From contig JADBYT010000008.1 of assembly GCA_020402865.1 (NCBI GenBank), positions 62,001 to 126,000 on the forward strand: DNA of 64,000 nucleotides, in the 5' to 3' direction. This DNA is from Bacteroidota bacterium. GTDB taxonomy: Bacteria; Bacteroidota; Bacteroidia; Palsa-965. Below, piece by piece: positions 16,550-25,057 of the stretch. The stretch's first letter is position 1. Every line of letters begins with the position of its first letter. The notes under the pieces are model-generated. The model saw only the letters and a program-made list of their open reading frames with translations, searched no databases and was not told the origin of the DNA. A program made the position numbers and the translations under genes.

Positions 16550-17488
16550 ATGAATGCTTTAACTGGAACAGTAATTAAATCGACCGGAAGCTGGTATCTG
16601 GTACATCTCGACAGTGGTTTGTCGGTTGAATGCCGTATCAAGGGGCAGTTTCGCATCAAGGGACTGAACACCAAGAATACCAACCCGCTGGCAGTGGGCG
16701 ATCGTGTAGAAGTGCAGCATGAGCGCAGCGGTGATTATGTAATTGACAAACTTCACGAGCGCACGAATTACATCATCAGGCGAAGCACCAAACTTTCGAA
16801 ACAAACGCACATTATTGCGGCCAATATCAACCGGGCTTATGTAATGGCTACACTCATTGAGCCACGTACATCAACCGGCTTCATCGACCGTTTTCTGGTC
16901 ACTGCAGAGGCGTATTCCATTCCGGCTTCCATCATTTTCAACAAACGCGATTTGCTTGATGAGGAGCTCTGCGAATATGTAGAGGCGCTTATGCAATTGT
17001 ATCGCGGTTTGGGATACGGCTGCTGGTTTATTTCGGCTACCGACGCAACAGCAGTAAACGCCTTGCGCGAGGAAATGAGCCATCAGGTAAGCCTTATTGC
17101 AGGGCATTCGGGTGTGGGAAAAAGCACACTCATCAATGCACTGCGACCCGATCTTGATTTGCGCACGGGCAAACTATCGGAGGCACACAGCAAGGGTATG
17201 CACACCACCACATTTGCCGAAATGCACCGCCTGGGCGAAGGCTGGATTATTGATACGCCCGGCATCAAGGAATTTGGCATTGTGGACCTGGAGCGGGCCG
17301 AGCTCTCACATTTCTTTCCCGAAATGCGCGAACGTTTCGGACAGTGCCGTTTTAATAACTGCCTGCACCTGAACGAACCCGGCTGCGCCGTGCGTGATGC
17401 GGTGGAGAACAGCGAAATTGCCCTTACCCGCTACGAGTGTTACCTTGCCATCCTCAATGGCGATGAACTCGAAAAGGAATACGAATAA
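16550..17488 (+). CDS. rsgA: Ribosome small subunit-dependent GTPase A
   Basis: 312 residues from ATG 16550; the upstream in-frame codons overlap the divergent gene's start. RsgA is a circularly permuted GTPase that matures the 30S subunit. N-terminal OB-fold (GTVIKSTGSWYLVHL), then G4 NKRD, G5 SAT, G1 GHSGVGKST, G2 HTTT and G3 DTPG in permuted order, ending with the zinc knuckle CRFNNCLHLNEPGC. All elements are complete. A weak -7-like TAGTTTCG lies about 20 nt upstream. Confidence 0.97.
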   Translation: MNALTGTVIKSTGSWYLVHLDSGLSVECRIKGQFRIKGLNTKNTNPLAVGDRVEVQHERSGDYVIDKLHERTNYIIRRSTKLSKQTHIIAANINRAYVMATLIEPRTSTGFIDRFLVTAEAYSIPASIIFNKRDLLDEELCEYVEALMQLYRGLGYGCWFISATDATAVNALREEMSHQVSLIAGHSGVGKSTLINALRPDLDLRTGKLSEAHSKGMHTTTFAEMHRLGEGWIIDTPGIKEFGIVDLERAELSHFFPEMRERFGQCRFNNCLHLNEPGCAVRDAVENSEIALTRYECYLAILNGDELEKEYE

Positions 17489-17512
17489 TCAAAGAACGTA
17501 ACGGCTGAGCTG

Positions 17513-17544
17513 AAAAAGCCGGCCGGTGCTCAACTCCGGCCGGC
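17513..17544 (-). terminator. GC-rich terminator
   Basis: GCCGGCCGG (17518-17526) pairs with CCGGCCGGC (17536-17544). On the minus strand it is followed by TTTTTCAG. It serves the lipoprotein gene ending at 17552 and also lies beyond the rsgA stop. Confidence 0.8.
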
Positions 17545-17551
17545 CACGCAA

Positions 17552-17911
17552 TCAGGGCATCCGGCAAACGGCCCAGTCATTTCCGTCTGTCCAAACTTTC
17601 ACCCCGTTGTTAATTTGAATGGTAGTAGGTGCAGCGCCGCCCGAATTGGGCACAAAATTGATGCAGTTGCACCCGAATGTCATGTTGTAACTGTCCTGTG
17701 CAAAACGAAACTGCTCACGCGAATCACCAACTTTATCGTTGTGACTGACAATGGTATCACAGGGTTCTGGCTCGTGATGCACAATAATAACATCCGACAA
17801 ATCGGTAGTGCCGATAATTTCATATACCACAGCTTCTTTGTCTGACGAGCAGGAGCTGGCTCCGATTATTAACAGCATACACGCTGCAACGCTAAGGAAG
17901 AGGTTTTTCAT
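17552..17911 (-). CDS. Small lipoprotein
   Basis: 119 residues with a clear lipobox: MKNLFLSVAACMLLIIGASSC, Cys at about position 21, then SSDKE. The mature domain contains several cysteines (EPCDT, FGCNCINF, AVCRMP) that may form disulfides. No family recognised. The mature sequence ends with VKVWTDGNDWAVCRMP. Convergent with rsgA, separated by a terminator. Confidence 0.75.
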   Translation of the reverse strand: MKNLFLSVAACMLLIIGASSCSSDKEAVVYEIIGTTDLSDVIIVHHEPEPCDTIVSHNDKVGDSREQFRFAQDSYNMTFGCNCINFVPNSGGAAPTTIQINNGVKVWTDGNDWAVCRMP

Positions 17912-18290
17912 TTTGATTACTGGTATTAAGGTTTGACTGGTTTTGCGGTAAGATAGCCGTTTTGAGCTGTTCGGCTCCCGTAATCAGGCTACGGGCGAAA
18001 GGAAAATGAATTCCACACTAAGCACTGAATCTGTTTTATCGTTCCGTCGCTTACGCAGACGCGATTTGGATTCACGGGGAGAGGAAATGTGCAAAGGGCG
18101 CGAGGCCGGAACGGATACAGATGAGGTTTTCATGGGCGCTGGTGTTATGCTTGTGCTAAAGTATCCGGCATCAAGTGGAAGGGGAAACCAATCTTAATTT
18201 TAAATCAGATGTCTTACTATTGATATTCTATTATAAAAAACTGTTTTACAAGCTAATATTTAGCTATTTTTAATTTTTAAATCAGATTTC
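17912..18290. other. Intergenic region without a recognised gene
   Basis: A 63-codon plus-strand frame (18006-18197) is rich in Arg and low-complexity sequence, has no start context and resembles nothing I know, so I do not call it. The left part contains TTCGGCTCCC and AATCAGGCTA, faintly like the arms of the modular repeat family but too diverged to claim. The right ~100 nt are AT-rich and form the promoter region of the 18291 gene. Confidence 0.5.
18196..18287 (+). repeat. Direct repeat in a promoter region
   Basis: AATTTTAAATCAGAT at 18196-18210 and AATTTTTAAATCAGAT at 18272-18287, 76 nt apart, the second ending 3 nt before the ATG at 18291. Possible regulator sites or remnants of a small duplication; no regulator is assigned. 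Confidence 0.5.
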
Positions 18291-19814
18291 ATGCAGGAAG
18301 ATATTGGACTTTTTCAGCTCATTTCCAGCCTGTCGCCCACCGAAAAACGTTACTTCAAATTATTTGCACGACGGCACGTGGTAGGCGACACCAATGATTA
18401 TGTGCTGATTTTTGATGCGATTGACGAACAGGTAGCTGCCGGCGATACGTATGATGAGCAACTGGTGCGTAAACGCCTTCATACATCGGGCCGGAAACCG
18501 GCACTGCGTGCAGCAAAGAGTTATTTATCCGGACTTATACTTCGCAGCATGCGGCAATTTGCCGATGAGTCGGACACCAACCGTATGCTTGAAGCGCGCC
18601 TGCACGACATACGATTTCTGCTCGAAAAAGGGCTTATCAACAAAGCACAGGCTGTATTACGCAAGGCAAAAAAAATTGCGGCGCATTATGAAAAACCACA
18701 GCTCGTGCTCGAACTGCTGGCTGCCGAACGACAAATTGTGCGTCTGCTCCAAAGCCGTCACACCGAGGTGCTGCTCGATCAGCTGGAAAACGATGAAAAC
18801 CGGGCACTGGCGCAGATGCAAACCGAGCTTGAACTGCGCCGGCTTTACGACAGGTTGCACTTGTTGCTGCGCAGTGCGGGCCGCCACACCGCAGCCGACC
18901 GCCAGCTTACCGTGGCCGACATCGCCTCGCATCCGCTTGTGCGAAAACGCTCCGATACGCATACGTTTGGCGCCGAAGTCCTCCGCCTCAATATCCTATC
19001 CGACCTCGCCACACTCGAAGGCGACCACAAAAAATCGCGAAGCCAGCGCAAACGCATCATGGCCTTGTACGAATCACACCCGCACCAGCAGCGCGATCAG
19101 GTGTTACGTTACATCAATGTACTCAACAACTACCTCACGAGCTGCTTTCAGCTGAGCATGTTCGATGAGTTCCCTTCAGTAATCGAAAAAATGAAATCGC
19201 TCGAAAGTATCTCGCGCGAAGTCAGGTATCAGGTGTTCCGAAACGGCATGTTCCTCGAACTGGTGTACCTCATCAACAGCCGCCGCCCCGAGAAAGGCCT
19301 GCAGCTACTGCCCGAAATTGAAAACGGCCTTCGTCTGTTTGAACGCAAACTCCCCGTGGCCCGCATGCTCAGCTTCCGTTACAATGTGGTAATGCTGTAT
19401 TTCATAAACGAACGCATGAGTGAGGCCCTGCGTGCACTTAATCTCCTGCGCCGGCGTGAACATCCTGACGTGCGCCGCGATATCCAGCATGCAGCCCGGC
19501 TGTTTCAGCTCATCCTCCACTTCGAACTCAACCGTACCGACGATTTCCTCGACTCACTCATGCGCAGTACACAACGCCACCTGCGCGAACATAAACTCTT
19601 CGGCCAGTTCGAACAATGGCTTTTCCGCACCCTGCGCAATCTTGCAGAAACTACCAGCGAACGCGAAAAAAAACAAGTCTTTACCTCTGCCCTTGCCGAA
19701 CATCAGGAACTCGTAAGCAGCGGCGCCCGCGATTTGCTGATTGATGAAACCGGACTCTGGCTCACCAGTCGTTCAACTGGCAAATCGCTGCGTGATGTGT
19801 TTGTGAATTTGTAA
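18291..19814 (+). CDS. Helical-repeat (TPR-like) cytosolic protein
   Basis: 507 residues, almost entirely alpha-helical, with no signal peptide. It opens with a block I associate with Bacteroidota-specific proteins (LFQLISSLSPTEKRYFKLFARRH) and continues as degenerate tetratricopeptide-like helix pairs (LLEKGLINKAQAVLRKAKKIA, LRRLYDRLHLLLRSAGRH, VLNNYLTSCFQLSMFDEFPSVIEKM). Proteins like this are generally hypothetical and probably act as scaffolds. Its ATG is preceded by the AT-rich repeat region, and no terminator hairpin follows directly. Confidence 0.75.
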   Translation: MQEDIGLFQLISSLSPTEKRYFKLFARRHVVGDTNDYVLIFDAIDEQVAAGDTYDEQLVRKRLHTSGRKPALRAAKSYLSGLILRSMRQFADESDTNRMLEARLHDIRFLLEKGLINKAQAVLRKAKKIAAHYEKPQLVLELLAAERQIVRLLQSRHTEVLLDQLENDENRALAQMQTELELRRLYDRLHLLLRSAGRHTAADRQLTVADIASHPLVRKRSDTHTFGAEVLRLNILSDLATLEGDHKKSRSQRKRIMALYESHPHQQRDQVLRYINVLNNYLTSCFQLSMFDEFPSVIEKMKSLESISREVRYQVFRNGMFLELVYLINSRRPEKGLQLLPEIENGLRLFERKLPVARMLSFRYNVVMLYFINERMSEALRALNLLRRREHPDVRRDIQHAARLFQLILHFELNRTDDFLDSLMRSTQRHLREHKLFGQFEQWLFRTLRNLAETTSEREKKQVFTSALAEHQELVSSGARDLLIDETGLWLTSRSTGKSLRDVFVNL

Positions 19815-19879
19815 GAAACAGAACTGCTTTGTTAAACAGAATGTGGTTTTCAACAGATCTGGTTATCGTTAAATTTTTT

Positions 19880-19922
19880 GCAGTATTTATTGAATGTGAT
19901 AACCATGATTATCGAATACTGC
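19880..19922 (+). other. Nested inverted repeat in an intergenic region
   Basis: GCAGTATT (19880-19887) pairs with AATACTGC (19915-19922), enclosing GATAA (19898-19902) and TTATC (19909-19913). No T-run follows on either strand, so it is not a canonical terminator. It may be a regulator site or RNA structure upstream of the T9SS gene at 20015. Confidence 0.35.
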
Positions 19923-20014
19923 CATTTGTACAATTGATCCCGCAATTTACTCATTTGTGATTGCGGAAGGGTAATTTCAGAGGATACTTTTAGCCGAAAC
20001 CAAAAAATACGGCT

Positions 20015-22045
20015 ATGAAAACAATTATGAAAACTTTAATCACTTCTGCGCTAATGTGCATATCCACTTACGCCAGCGCAGACAGTCAAACATCTACTTA
20101 TACTACAGGAAAAAAAATGCTCGGCTATTCAATGGTCGCGACCACTCTCAATCCAAGGGATGTTGTTGCCGGCGGCACGTTAGTTACCAGCACCAACCCA
20201 CCTTCTGACACGGCAGATATTGAAGTATTAAAATATGATAATGATAACAGAATTCTTTGGAGTATAAGAATTAATGGTGGCACTAATGAATATTGCTACA
20301 ATGTGAACAGCTATGACTTTGGAGGATCGAATAATGGTTATATTTTATCTGGTGCGTCGTTAGAGGGTGGTGTTCTTCGTCCGCATATCTGGCTTATAGA
20401 CCAGTCAGGGAATTTAATTAATCATAAGTATTATACCAGCGGAACACTTGCAGGAAATGCGTTGCATGCGTTTCAGACACAAGATGGTAATTTCCTGGTC
20501 ACTGGTTTTTATTATGCAGGTACACTAAGCAGCAACGCTAAACAAGGTGTTGCCATCAAATTAAACCAGAGTCTTAATGTAGTTTGGCGGAAATTTGTAA
20601 ATACTACATCAACAAATGGTTCAAATGACTGGGATATGTGTGAGTTTGGAATTGAAACATCGTTGGGATATTTTATTACAGGCTCACGCAATCAAAGTAA
20701 TTCTACCGGCGGCGTAAAATCAGTGTTAGCAATCTGGTTAGATAAAACAACAGGAGCAATTTCATTCAACAGATCATATAAAGCTTCATCATCGACTGCA
20801 AATGAAGTGGGTGCATCTGCTGCTTATAATGCAACCACCAATAAACTGTATGTGCTTTCCAACAACTCAAGCTCACGTGGTTTTCTAGTTACTGAATTTA
20901 CCATTATCACTACCCCTGCTTCAGTTTCTGTCCCTACTACAAATCGCAGATATAATTATCTTGATCCGGCAATTATTGATGCTTATGGTTATTCGATCAA
21001 AATAGATAACACAAATTCGAACGTACTTATGGTTGCCGGTATGCTGGCGGGAGAAAGTGTTACTGATGCTTTGGGAAATACTGCGCTTAGTAAAGTTCCG
21101 TTTATTGCAGATCTAAATCTTACCAATGGTACTGTAAATTATGACCGTTATCATGAAATTCCGTGTGCCGGCCTTAATGGTTTTGGCACACCCTTTATGA
21201 CTCTTGGTGGCTCAACGAGTATGCCAGATATATTCACACCTGAAATTTTAATTTCTCGCCGAAATACTGAAAATTATTACTTCGGCTATCGTCGTGAGTA
21301 TAATCCAGATATTCGTCTTGAACTCATCAGAGTTGCCAACCCTACACCTGGGTTGGTATGCAGCTCCCCGGATGTTTCTCTTGATTTTATATCAAATAAT
21401 ATTACTACACAATCAACGGCTACAGTTGCTAATGGAACCTTTGCCACTGTGATCCCACCGCTAGAGGTAATATCTGTCTTTTTCCCAAAATCACAAATTA
21501 ACTGTTTTGAAGCTCCCTGCGTAAATGAAGTGGCAAATGCAGGCGCGGATCAGATATGTTTTGGCAGCGCAATTGGATCTCCAGCACTACCCGGAGCCAC
21601 TTATGTTTGGACTTCGGTTCCCACTACCGGAATTACATTCAGCAGTATGACAGTAGCACAACCTGTTATTACTTCTGTTACCGGATCTCATACATTAACC
21701 GTTACAATGACGAACCGTTGTAAAGAAGTATCGACTGATGTAATGACTATTACAAACAGCGGATGTCGTTTGGCCGGAACTGCCAATAATAGTGGGGAAC
21801 AACAACAAGCTAATGTATTCCCGAATCCGGGCAACGGAACATTCACATTCAACTACCAAGCCGAGGAAACAGATGCCGTTCAGGTACAGATACTCGACAT
21901 GAGCGGACGTACTGTTGCTGTGCGCAGCCTCACTGCTTCAGGCCAGCAGCTTACATTCGATGAACTTTCTGACGGCATTTATATTTACCAGCTTACAATA
22001 AATAGTAAGATGGTCAAACAAGATCGTCTTATCATTAACCGATAG
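20015..22045 (+). CDS. Secreted propeller/PKD-like protein with T9SS sorting domain
   Basis: 676 residues with a short signal peptide (MKTLITSALMCISTYASA; a second in-frame ATG lies five codons in). Residues about 30-480 are repeat strands with WSIRINGG, YILSGASL, FLVTGFYYAG and YFITGSRN, typical of Bacteroidota delayed-propeller secreted proteins. An Ig/PKD-like segment follows (ANAGADQICFGSAIG...YVWTS), then the Type A T9SS domain (NVFPNPGNGTFTF, VQILDMSGRTV, DGIYIYQLTINSKMVKQDRLIINR). Codon use is visibly more AT-rich than in neighbouring genes. The surface ligand is unknown. Confidence 0.85.
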   Translation: MKTIMKTLITSALMCISTYASADSQTSTYTTGKKMLGYSMVATTLNPRDVVAGGTLVTSTNPPSDTADIEVLKYDNDNRILWSIRINGGTNEYCYNVNSYDFGGSNNGYILSGASLEGGVLRPHIWLIDQSGNLINHKYYTSGTLAGNALHAFQTQDGNFLVTGFYYAGTLSSNAKQGVAIKLNQSLNVVWRKFVNTTSTNGSNDWDMCEFGIETSLGYFITGSRNQSNSTGGVKSVLAIWLDKTTGAISFNRSYKASSSTANEVGASAAYNATTNKLYVLSNNSSSRGFLVTEFTIITTPASVSVPTTNRRYNYLDPAIIDAYGYSIKIDNTNSNVLMVAGMLAGESVTDALGNTALSKVPFIADLNLTNGTVNYDRYHEIPCAGLNGFGTPFMTLGGSTSMPDIFTPEILISRRNTENYYFGYRREYNPDIRLELIRVANPTPGLVCSSPDVSLDFISNNITTQSTATVANGTFATVIPPLEVISVFFPKSQINCFEAPCVNEVANAGADQICFGSAIGSPALPGATYVWTSVPTTGITFSSMTVAQPVITSVTGSHTLTVTMTNRCKEVSTDVMTITNSGCRLAGTANNSGEQQQANVFPNPGNGTFTFNYQAEETDAVQVQILDMSGRTVAVRSLTASGQQLTFDELSDGIYIYQLTINSKMVKQDRLIINR

Positions 22046-22063
22046 TCCGAAGAATGTTTATCT

Positions 22064-22102
22064 AAAAAACTGTCCCGGCAGCAATTGCAGGGACAGTTTT
22101 TT
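22064..22102. terminator. Bidirectional terminator
   Basis: AAAAAACTGTCCC (22064-22076) pairs with GGGACAGTTTTTT (22090-22102). It separates two convergent genes, the T9SS protein and the LytTR regulator, and has T-runs on both strands. Confidence 0.9.
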
Positions 22103-22105
22103 AAC

Positions 22106-22858
22106 TCAGCTAATATTTAAAATCCGCAATAAATCAGCCTTGCGTCTTCGTGAAACTTCCAGCTGCCTGCCATCAATCATCTCCACAAATCCACCTTCTC
22201 CTCTTATATAACGGGTAATGTAGCGCAACTGAATCAGAAAACTATTGTGTGCTCTGAAAAACCTGACTTTCGATAACTGACTTTCAAAGAAAGCCAAATT
22301 ACGCGATGCTGTAATTGATTTACCCTGTCTGAAATGAAACGTGGTGTAATTTGAGGATGCTTCCATATAAAGAATATTCTCAATATCAATTATATGTATG
22401 CCGTCTGAAGATGCTACCGGCAAACGCTGTGGTATTTCGTTAGATGCTGATTGCTCAGGCAAATGAAGACGCGGAGGCGTAACATCAAACAATACCTTTT
22501 TTTCAATTTTTTTAACCGCAGCTATCAATTCGTGCACATCAACCGGCTTAAGCAGATAATCGAGTGCATTATATCGAAATGCTTTCACTGCATACGTATC
22601 ATGTGCGGTTACAAAAATAACTTCGAATGAATGAATTCCTATTTTCCCAAGTAACTCGAAACCAGTCATTACCGACATTTCAACATCTACAAAAAGCAAA
22701 TCAAACGATAAATCAGGTATCGCTTCCAGTGCTTCGTCAGGCGAATTGAATGTAGCCAGTATTTCTATATGAGGACAATGATGTTGAAGTAAATTGCTAA
22801 GTACACTTGTTAGCAATGGTTCATCATCGACAAGCACAGCCTTGAGATGTTTATACAT
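22106..22858 (-). CDS. LytTR-family response regulator
   Basis: 250 residues. Receiver domain 5-120: acidic pair DDEP, phosphoacceptor Asp in LLFVDVEMS, T in FVTAHD and Lys in YLLKPVD. The C-terminal LytTR DNA-binding domain (about 150-248) has HIIDIENILYMEASSNYTTFHF, the FFRAHNSFLIQLRYI block and RRRKADLL. This is the AlgR/AgrA/LytR class, which normally pairs with a LytS/YehU-type 5TM histidine kinase. No kinase gene is adjacent, so it is an orphan here. A perfect palindrome sits immediately upstream of its start. Confidence 0.92.
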   Translation of the reverse strand: MYKHLKAVLVDDEPLLTSVLSNLLQHHCPHIEILATFNSPDEALEAIPDLSFDLLFVDVEMSVMTGFELLGKIGIHSFEVIFVTAHDTYAVKAFRYNALDYLLKPVDVHELIAAVKKIEKKVLFDVTPPRLHLPEQSASNEIPQRLPVASSDGIHIIDIENILYMEASSNYTTFHFRQGKSITASRNLAFFESQLSKVRFFRAHNSFLIQLRYITRYIRGEGGFVEMIDGRQLEVSRRRKADLLRILNIS

Positions 22859-22860
22859 GT

Positions 22861-22876
22861 TTTAACATTTGTTAAA
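22861..22876. promoter_or_regulatory. Palindrome upstream of the LytTR gene
   Basis: TTTAACATTTGTTAAA, arms TTTAACA/TGTTAAA with a 2-nt centre, lying 2-18 nt upstream of the regulator ATG. The position suits autoregulation. LytTR proteins usually bind direct repeats, so another regulator is possible. Confidence 0.45.
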
Positions 22877-23249
22877 CCAATCAGAGGGGATGAGCTTTCA
22901 TTGAAAAAGGGAAACAATGAAATCGGTATTAATTATATAGGATTATGTACTGTTTGTAAGACGTAAAAAAACAAAAATAGTTTCCTTGAAACTTGTTATA
23001 CATATTTCAAACAATCAGCAGCAATTATACAGAGAAAGAACATTAACTTAATTGAGATAAATAACGCAATTAATAGGTTAAATTCACATATACAGCTTGC
23101 GATAATTAGTCAAAAAAAATATTTATGCTGATTATCAATAGAATAATTTTAAACATTACCAACAATTTTAATCCTGATTCCTGAAAATCAAAAAATAGCT
23201 TGTTGCGACATACATCCGCAACGATCCGCTATTCGTACATTCGCAAACT
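22877..23249. other. AT-rich intergenic region
   Basis: Lies between the divergent LytTR and dtd genes. Strongly AT-rich with no open frame of note. TACATTCGC at 23235-23243 resembles a -7 box and ends 6 nt before the dtd ATG. GTTGCG/CGCAAC arms around 23203-23222 could form a small hairpin. Confidence 0.4.
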
Positions 23250-23702
23250 ATGCGCTGCGTTATACAAAGAGTTACTCATGCATCGGTTCACATCAACGGA
23301 AATGAACACAGCCAGATCGGCCATGGCCTGCTGGTACTGGCAGGTTTTGAAGATGCCGATACAGATGAAGACATCCGGTGGATGACTCAGAAAATAATCA
23401 GCCTCCGTATTTTTGCTGATGCAGATGGTGTGATGAATCTTTCAGTGCGCGATGTAAATGGCGAGATTTTAATTGTGAGTCAGTTTACACTTCACGCCGC
23501 CACAAAAAAAGGCAACCGCCCCTCCTACATCCGCGCAGCAAAACCACCCGTGGCGGTGCCGCTTTACGAAAAATTTATTGAAGAAACCGGCATCCAGCTC
23601 GGAAAACCAGCAGCCACCGGTGTATTCGGAGCCGACATGAAAGTTACTCTGTTGAACGACGGACCGGTGACTATTCTCATCGATACAAAAAATAAAGAAT
23701 AA
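23250..23702 (+). CDS. dtd: D-aminoacyl-tRNA deacylase
   Basis: 150 residues, full DTD length. It hydrolyses D-aminoacyl-tRNA and glycyl-tRNA-Ala mischarges in the cytosol. The signatures are SQFTL (about 72-76) and the cross-subunit NxGPVT motif (NDGPVTI, about 137-143), plus MRCVIQRVTHASV at the N-terminus. Two nucleotides separate its stop from the TTG start of the next gene, suggesting cotranscription. Confidence 0.97.
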   Translation: MRCVIQRVTHASVHINGNEHSQIGHGLLVLAGFEDADTDEDIRWMTQKIISLRIFADADGVMNLSVRDVNGEILIVSQFTLHAATKKGNRPSYIRAAKPPVAVPLYEKFIEETGIQLGKPAATGVFGADMKVTLLNDGPVTILIDTKNKE

Positions 23703-23704
23703 GC

Positions 23705-24973
23705 TTGAGCTCACTCGCCATCATCGGAACCGGAATTGCCGGTATGAGTTGCGGATATTTTCTGCACAAAAAGTATGACATTACCGTGTTTGAACAAGCA
23801 GGTTATGCAGGCGGACATACCAATACGATTTCAGTGGATGAAAACGGATCGCCCGTGTATTTCGACACCGGATTTATGGTGTTTAACCACATCACCTATC
23901 CCCTGCTCACAAATTTGTTTCGTGAACTGAATGTGGATACTAAACCCACCAGCATGTCGTTTAGTGTACAACATACAGAAAGCGGGCTTGAGTATTGCGG
24001 ATCAGGATTGAACGGATTGTTTGCACAGCGCAAGAACCTGCTCAGTGTGCGGTTTATTAAAATGCTCATGCAGATTTCGCGATTCAACAGCGAGAGCGTG
24101 AAACTGCTCGAACGCAGCGAAACCAGCCACCTGAGTATCGCCGAATTTTGCAGCAGACTCGGTCTGGGCGATGATTTTTTGCAGAAATACCTCATTCCCA
24201 TGAGCGGTGCAGTATGGTCAACCCCGCCTGATAAAATGCTGCACTTCCCGGCATACACGCTGGTTCGCTTTTTTCATAACCACGGCTTTCTGGGGTTGCA
24301 CACACAGCATCAGTGGTACACTGTTGCCGGCGGGAGCAGAATGTACCGCGATAAAATTATTGCGCCTTACAAAGACCGGCTTCGCCTGAATGATGCCGTT
24401 GTGGCTGTAACACGCCTCGAAAACGGCAAAGCCGAAGTGCGCACACAAAGCGGCCATACGCAAACATTCGACAAAGTTATTCTTGCCTGCCATGCCGATC
24501 AGGCATTACGCATGCTGCAAAATCCCACTGAGCAAGAAAAACGGCTGCTTAGTTGTTTCCGCTACCAGCCCAACCGCGCCATCGTACATACCGACGAAAC
24601 GGTGATGCCACGCACGCGCCGCGCCTGGTCATCATGGAATTACCGCATTGGCCAAAACCTTGTGCCTTCAACCATCTACTGGATGAACAGCCTGCAGGGC
24701 GTATCGGAAAAGCAGAATTACTTCGTGTCAATTAATGGCGCCGATGCCATTAACCCCAAAAAAATCATCACTGAAATCGACTACGAGCATCCGCTTTTTG
24801 ATGTGGCCGCACAACAGGCGCAGACCGAATTAACCCAATTAAATGGAAAAGACTGCATTTACTTTTGTGGAAGTTATTTCAGATATGGATTTCACGAAGA
24901 CGCCCTGCTTTCTGCTGATTCACTGTGCAAAATGTTAATCCGGAAAACTGATTACGCGAATATGAATACGTAA
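23705..24973 (+). CDS. FAD-dependent amine-oxidase-like protein of the Cfa cluster
   Basis: 422 residues. I use a TTG start because the FAD-binding motif begins at once (LAIIGTGIAGMSCGYFL) and the next ATG would delete it; an in-frame stop lies four codons upstream. Other blocks: EQAGYAGGHTNTI, FDTGFMVFNHITYPLL, AGGSRMYRDKI, ILACHADQALRML and the C-terminal FCGSYFRYGFHEDALLSA. This protein, DUF1365 and a cyclopropane-fatty-acid-synthase-like methyltransferase form a widely conserved gene trio; both partners lie downstream (27732, 29974). Proposed to act in modification of unsaturated acyl chains; the exact reaction is unproven. Confidence 0.85.
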   Translation: MSSLAIIGTGIAGMSCGYFLHKKYDITVFEQAGYAGGHTNTISVDENGSPVYFDTGFMVFNHITYPLLTNLFRELNVDTKPTSMSFSVQHTESGLEYCGSGLNGLFAQRKNLLSVRFIKMLMQISRFNSESVKLLERSETSHLSIAEFCSRLGLGDDFLQKYLIPMSGAVWSTPPDKMLHFPAYTLVRFFHNHGFLGLHTQHQWYTVAGGSRMYRDKIIAPYKDRLRLNDAVVAVTRLENGKAEVRTQSGHTQTFDKVILACHADQALRMLQNPTEQEKRLLSCFRYQPNRAIVHTDETVMPRTRRAWSSWNYRIGQNLVPSTIYWMNSLQGVSEKQNYFVSINGADAINPKKIITEIDYEHPLFDVAAQQAQTELTQLNGKDCIYFCGSYFRYGFHEDALLSADSLCKMLIRKTDYANMNT

Positions 24974-25057
24974 GAAGTTCACGTATCTGGGTTTTGAGAA
25001 TGCCAGAATCGCCATAGATTAGCTTTTGAAATCATTTTTATACTAACCTCATTTCTC

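Noticed and set aside
18006-18197. 63-codon plus-strand frame
   Set aside because: Low-complexity, Arg-rich; no promoter or start context.
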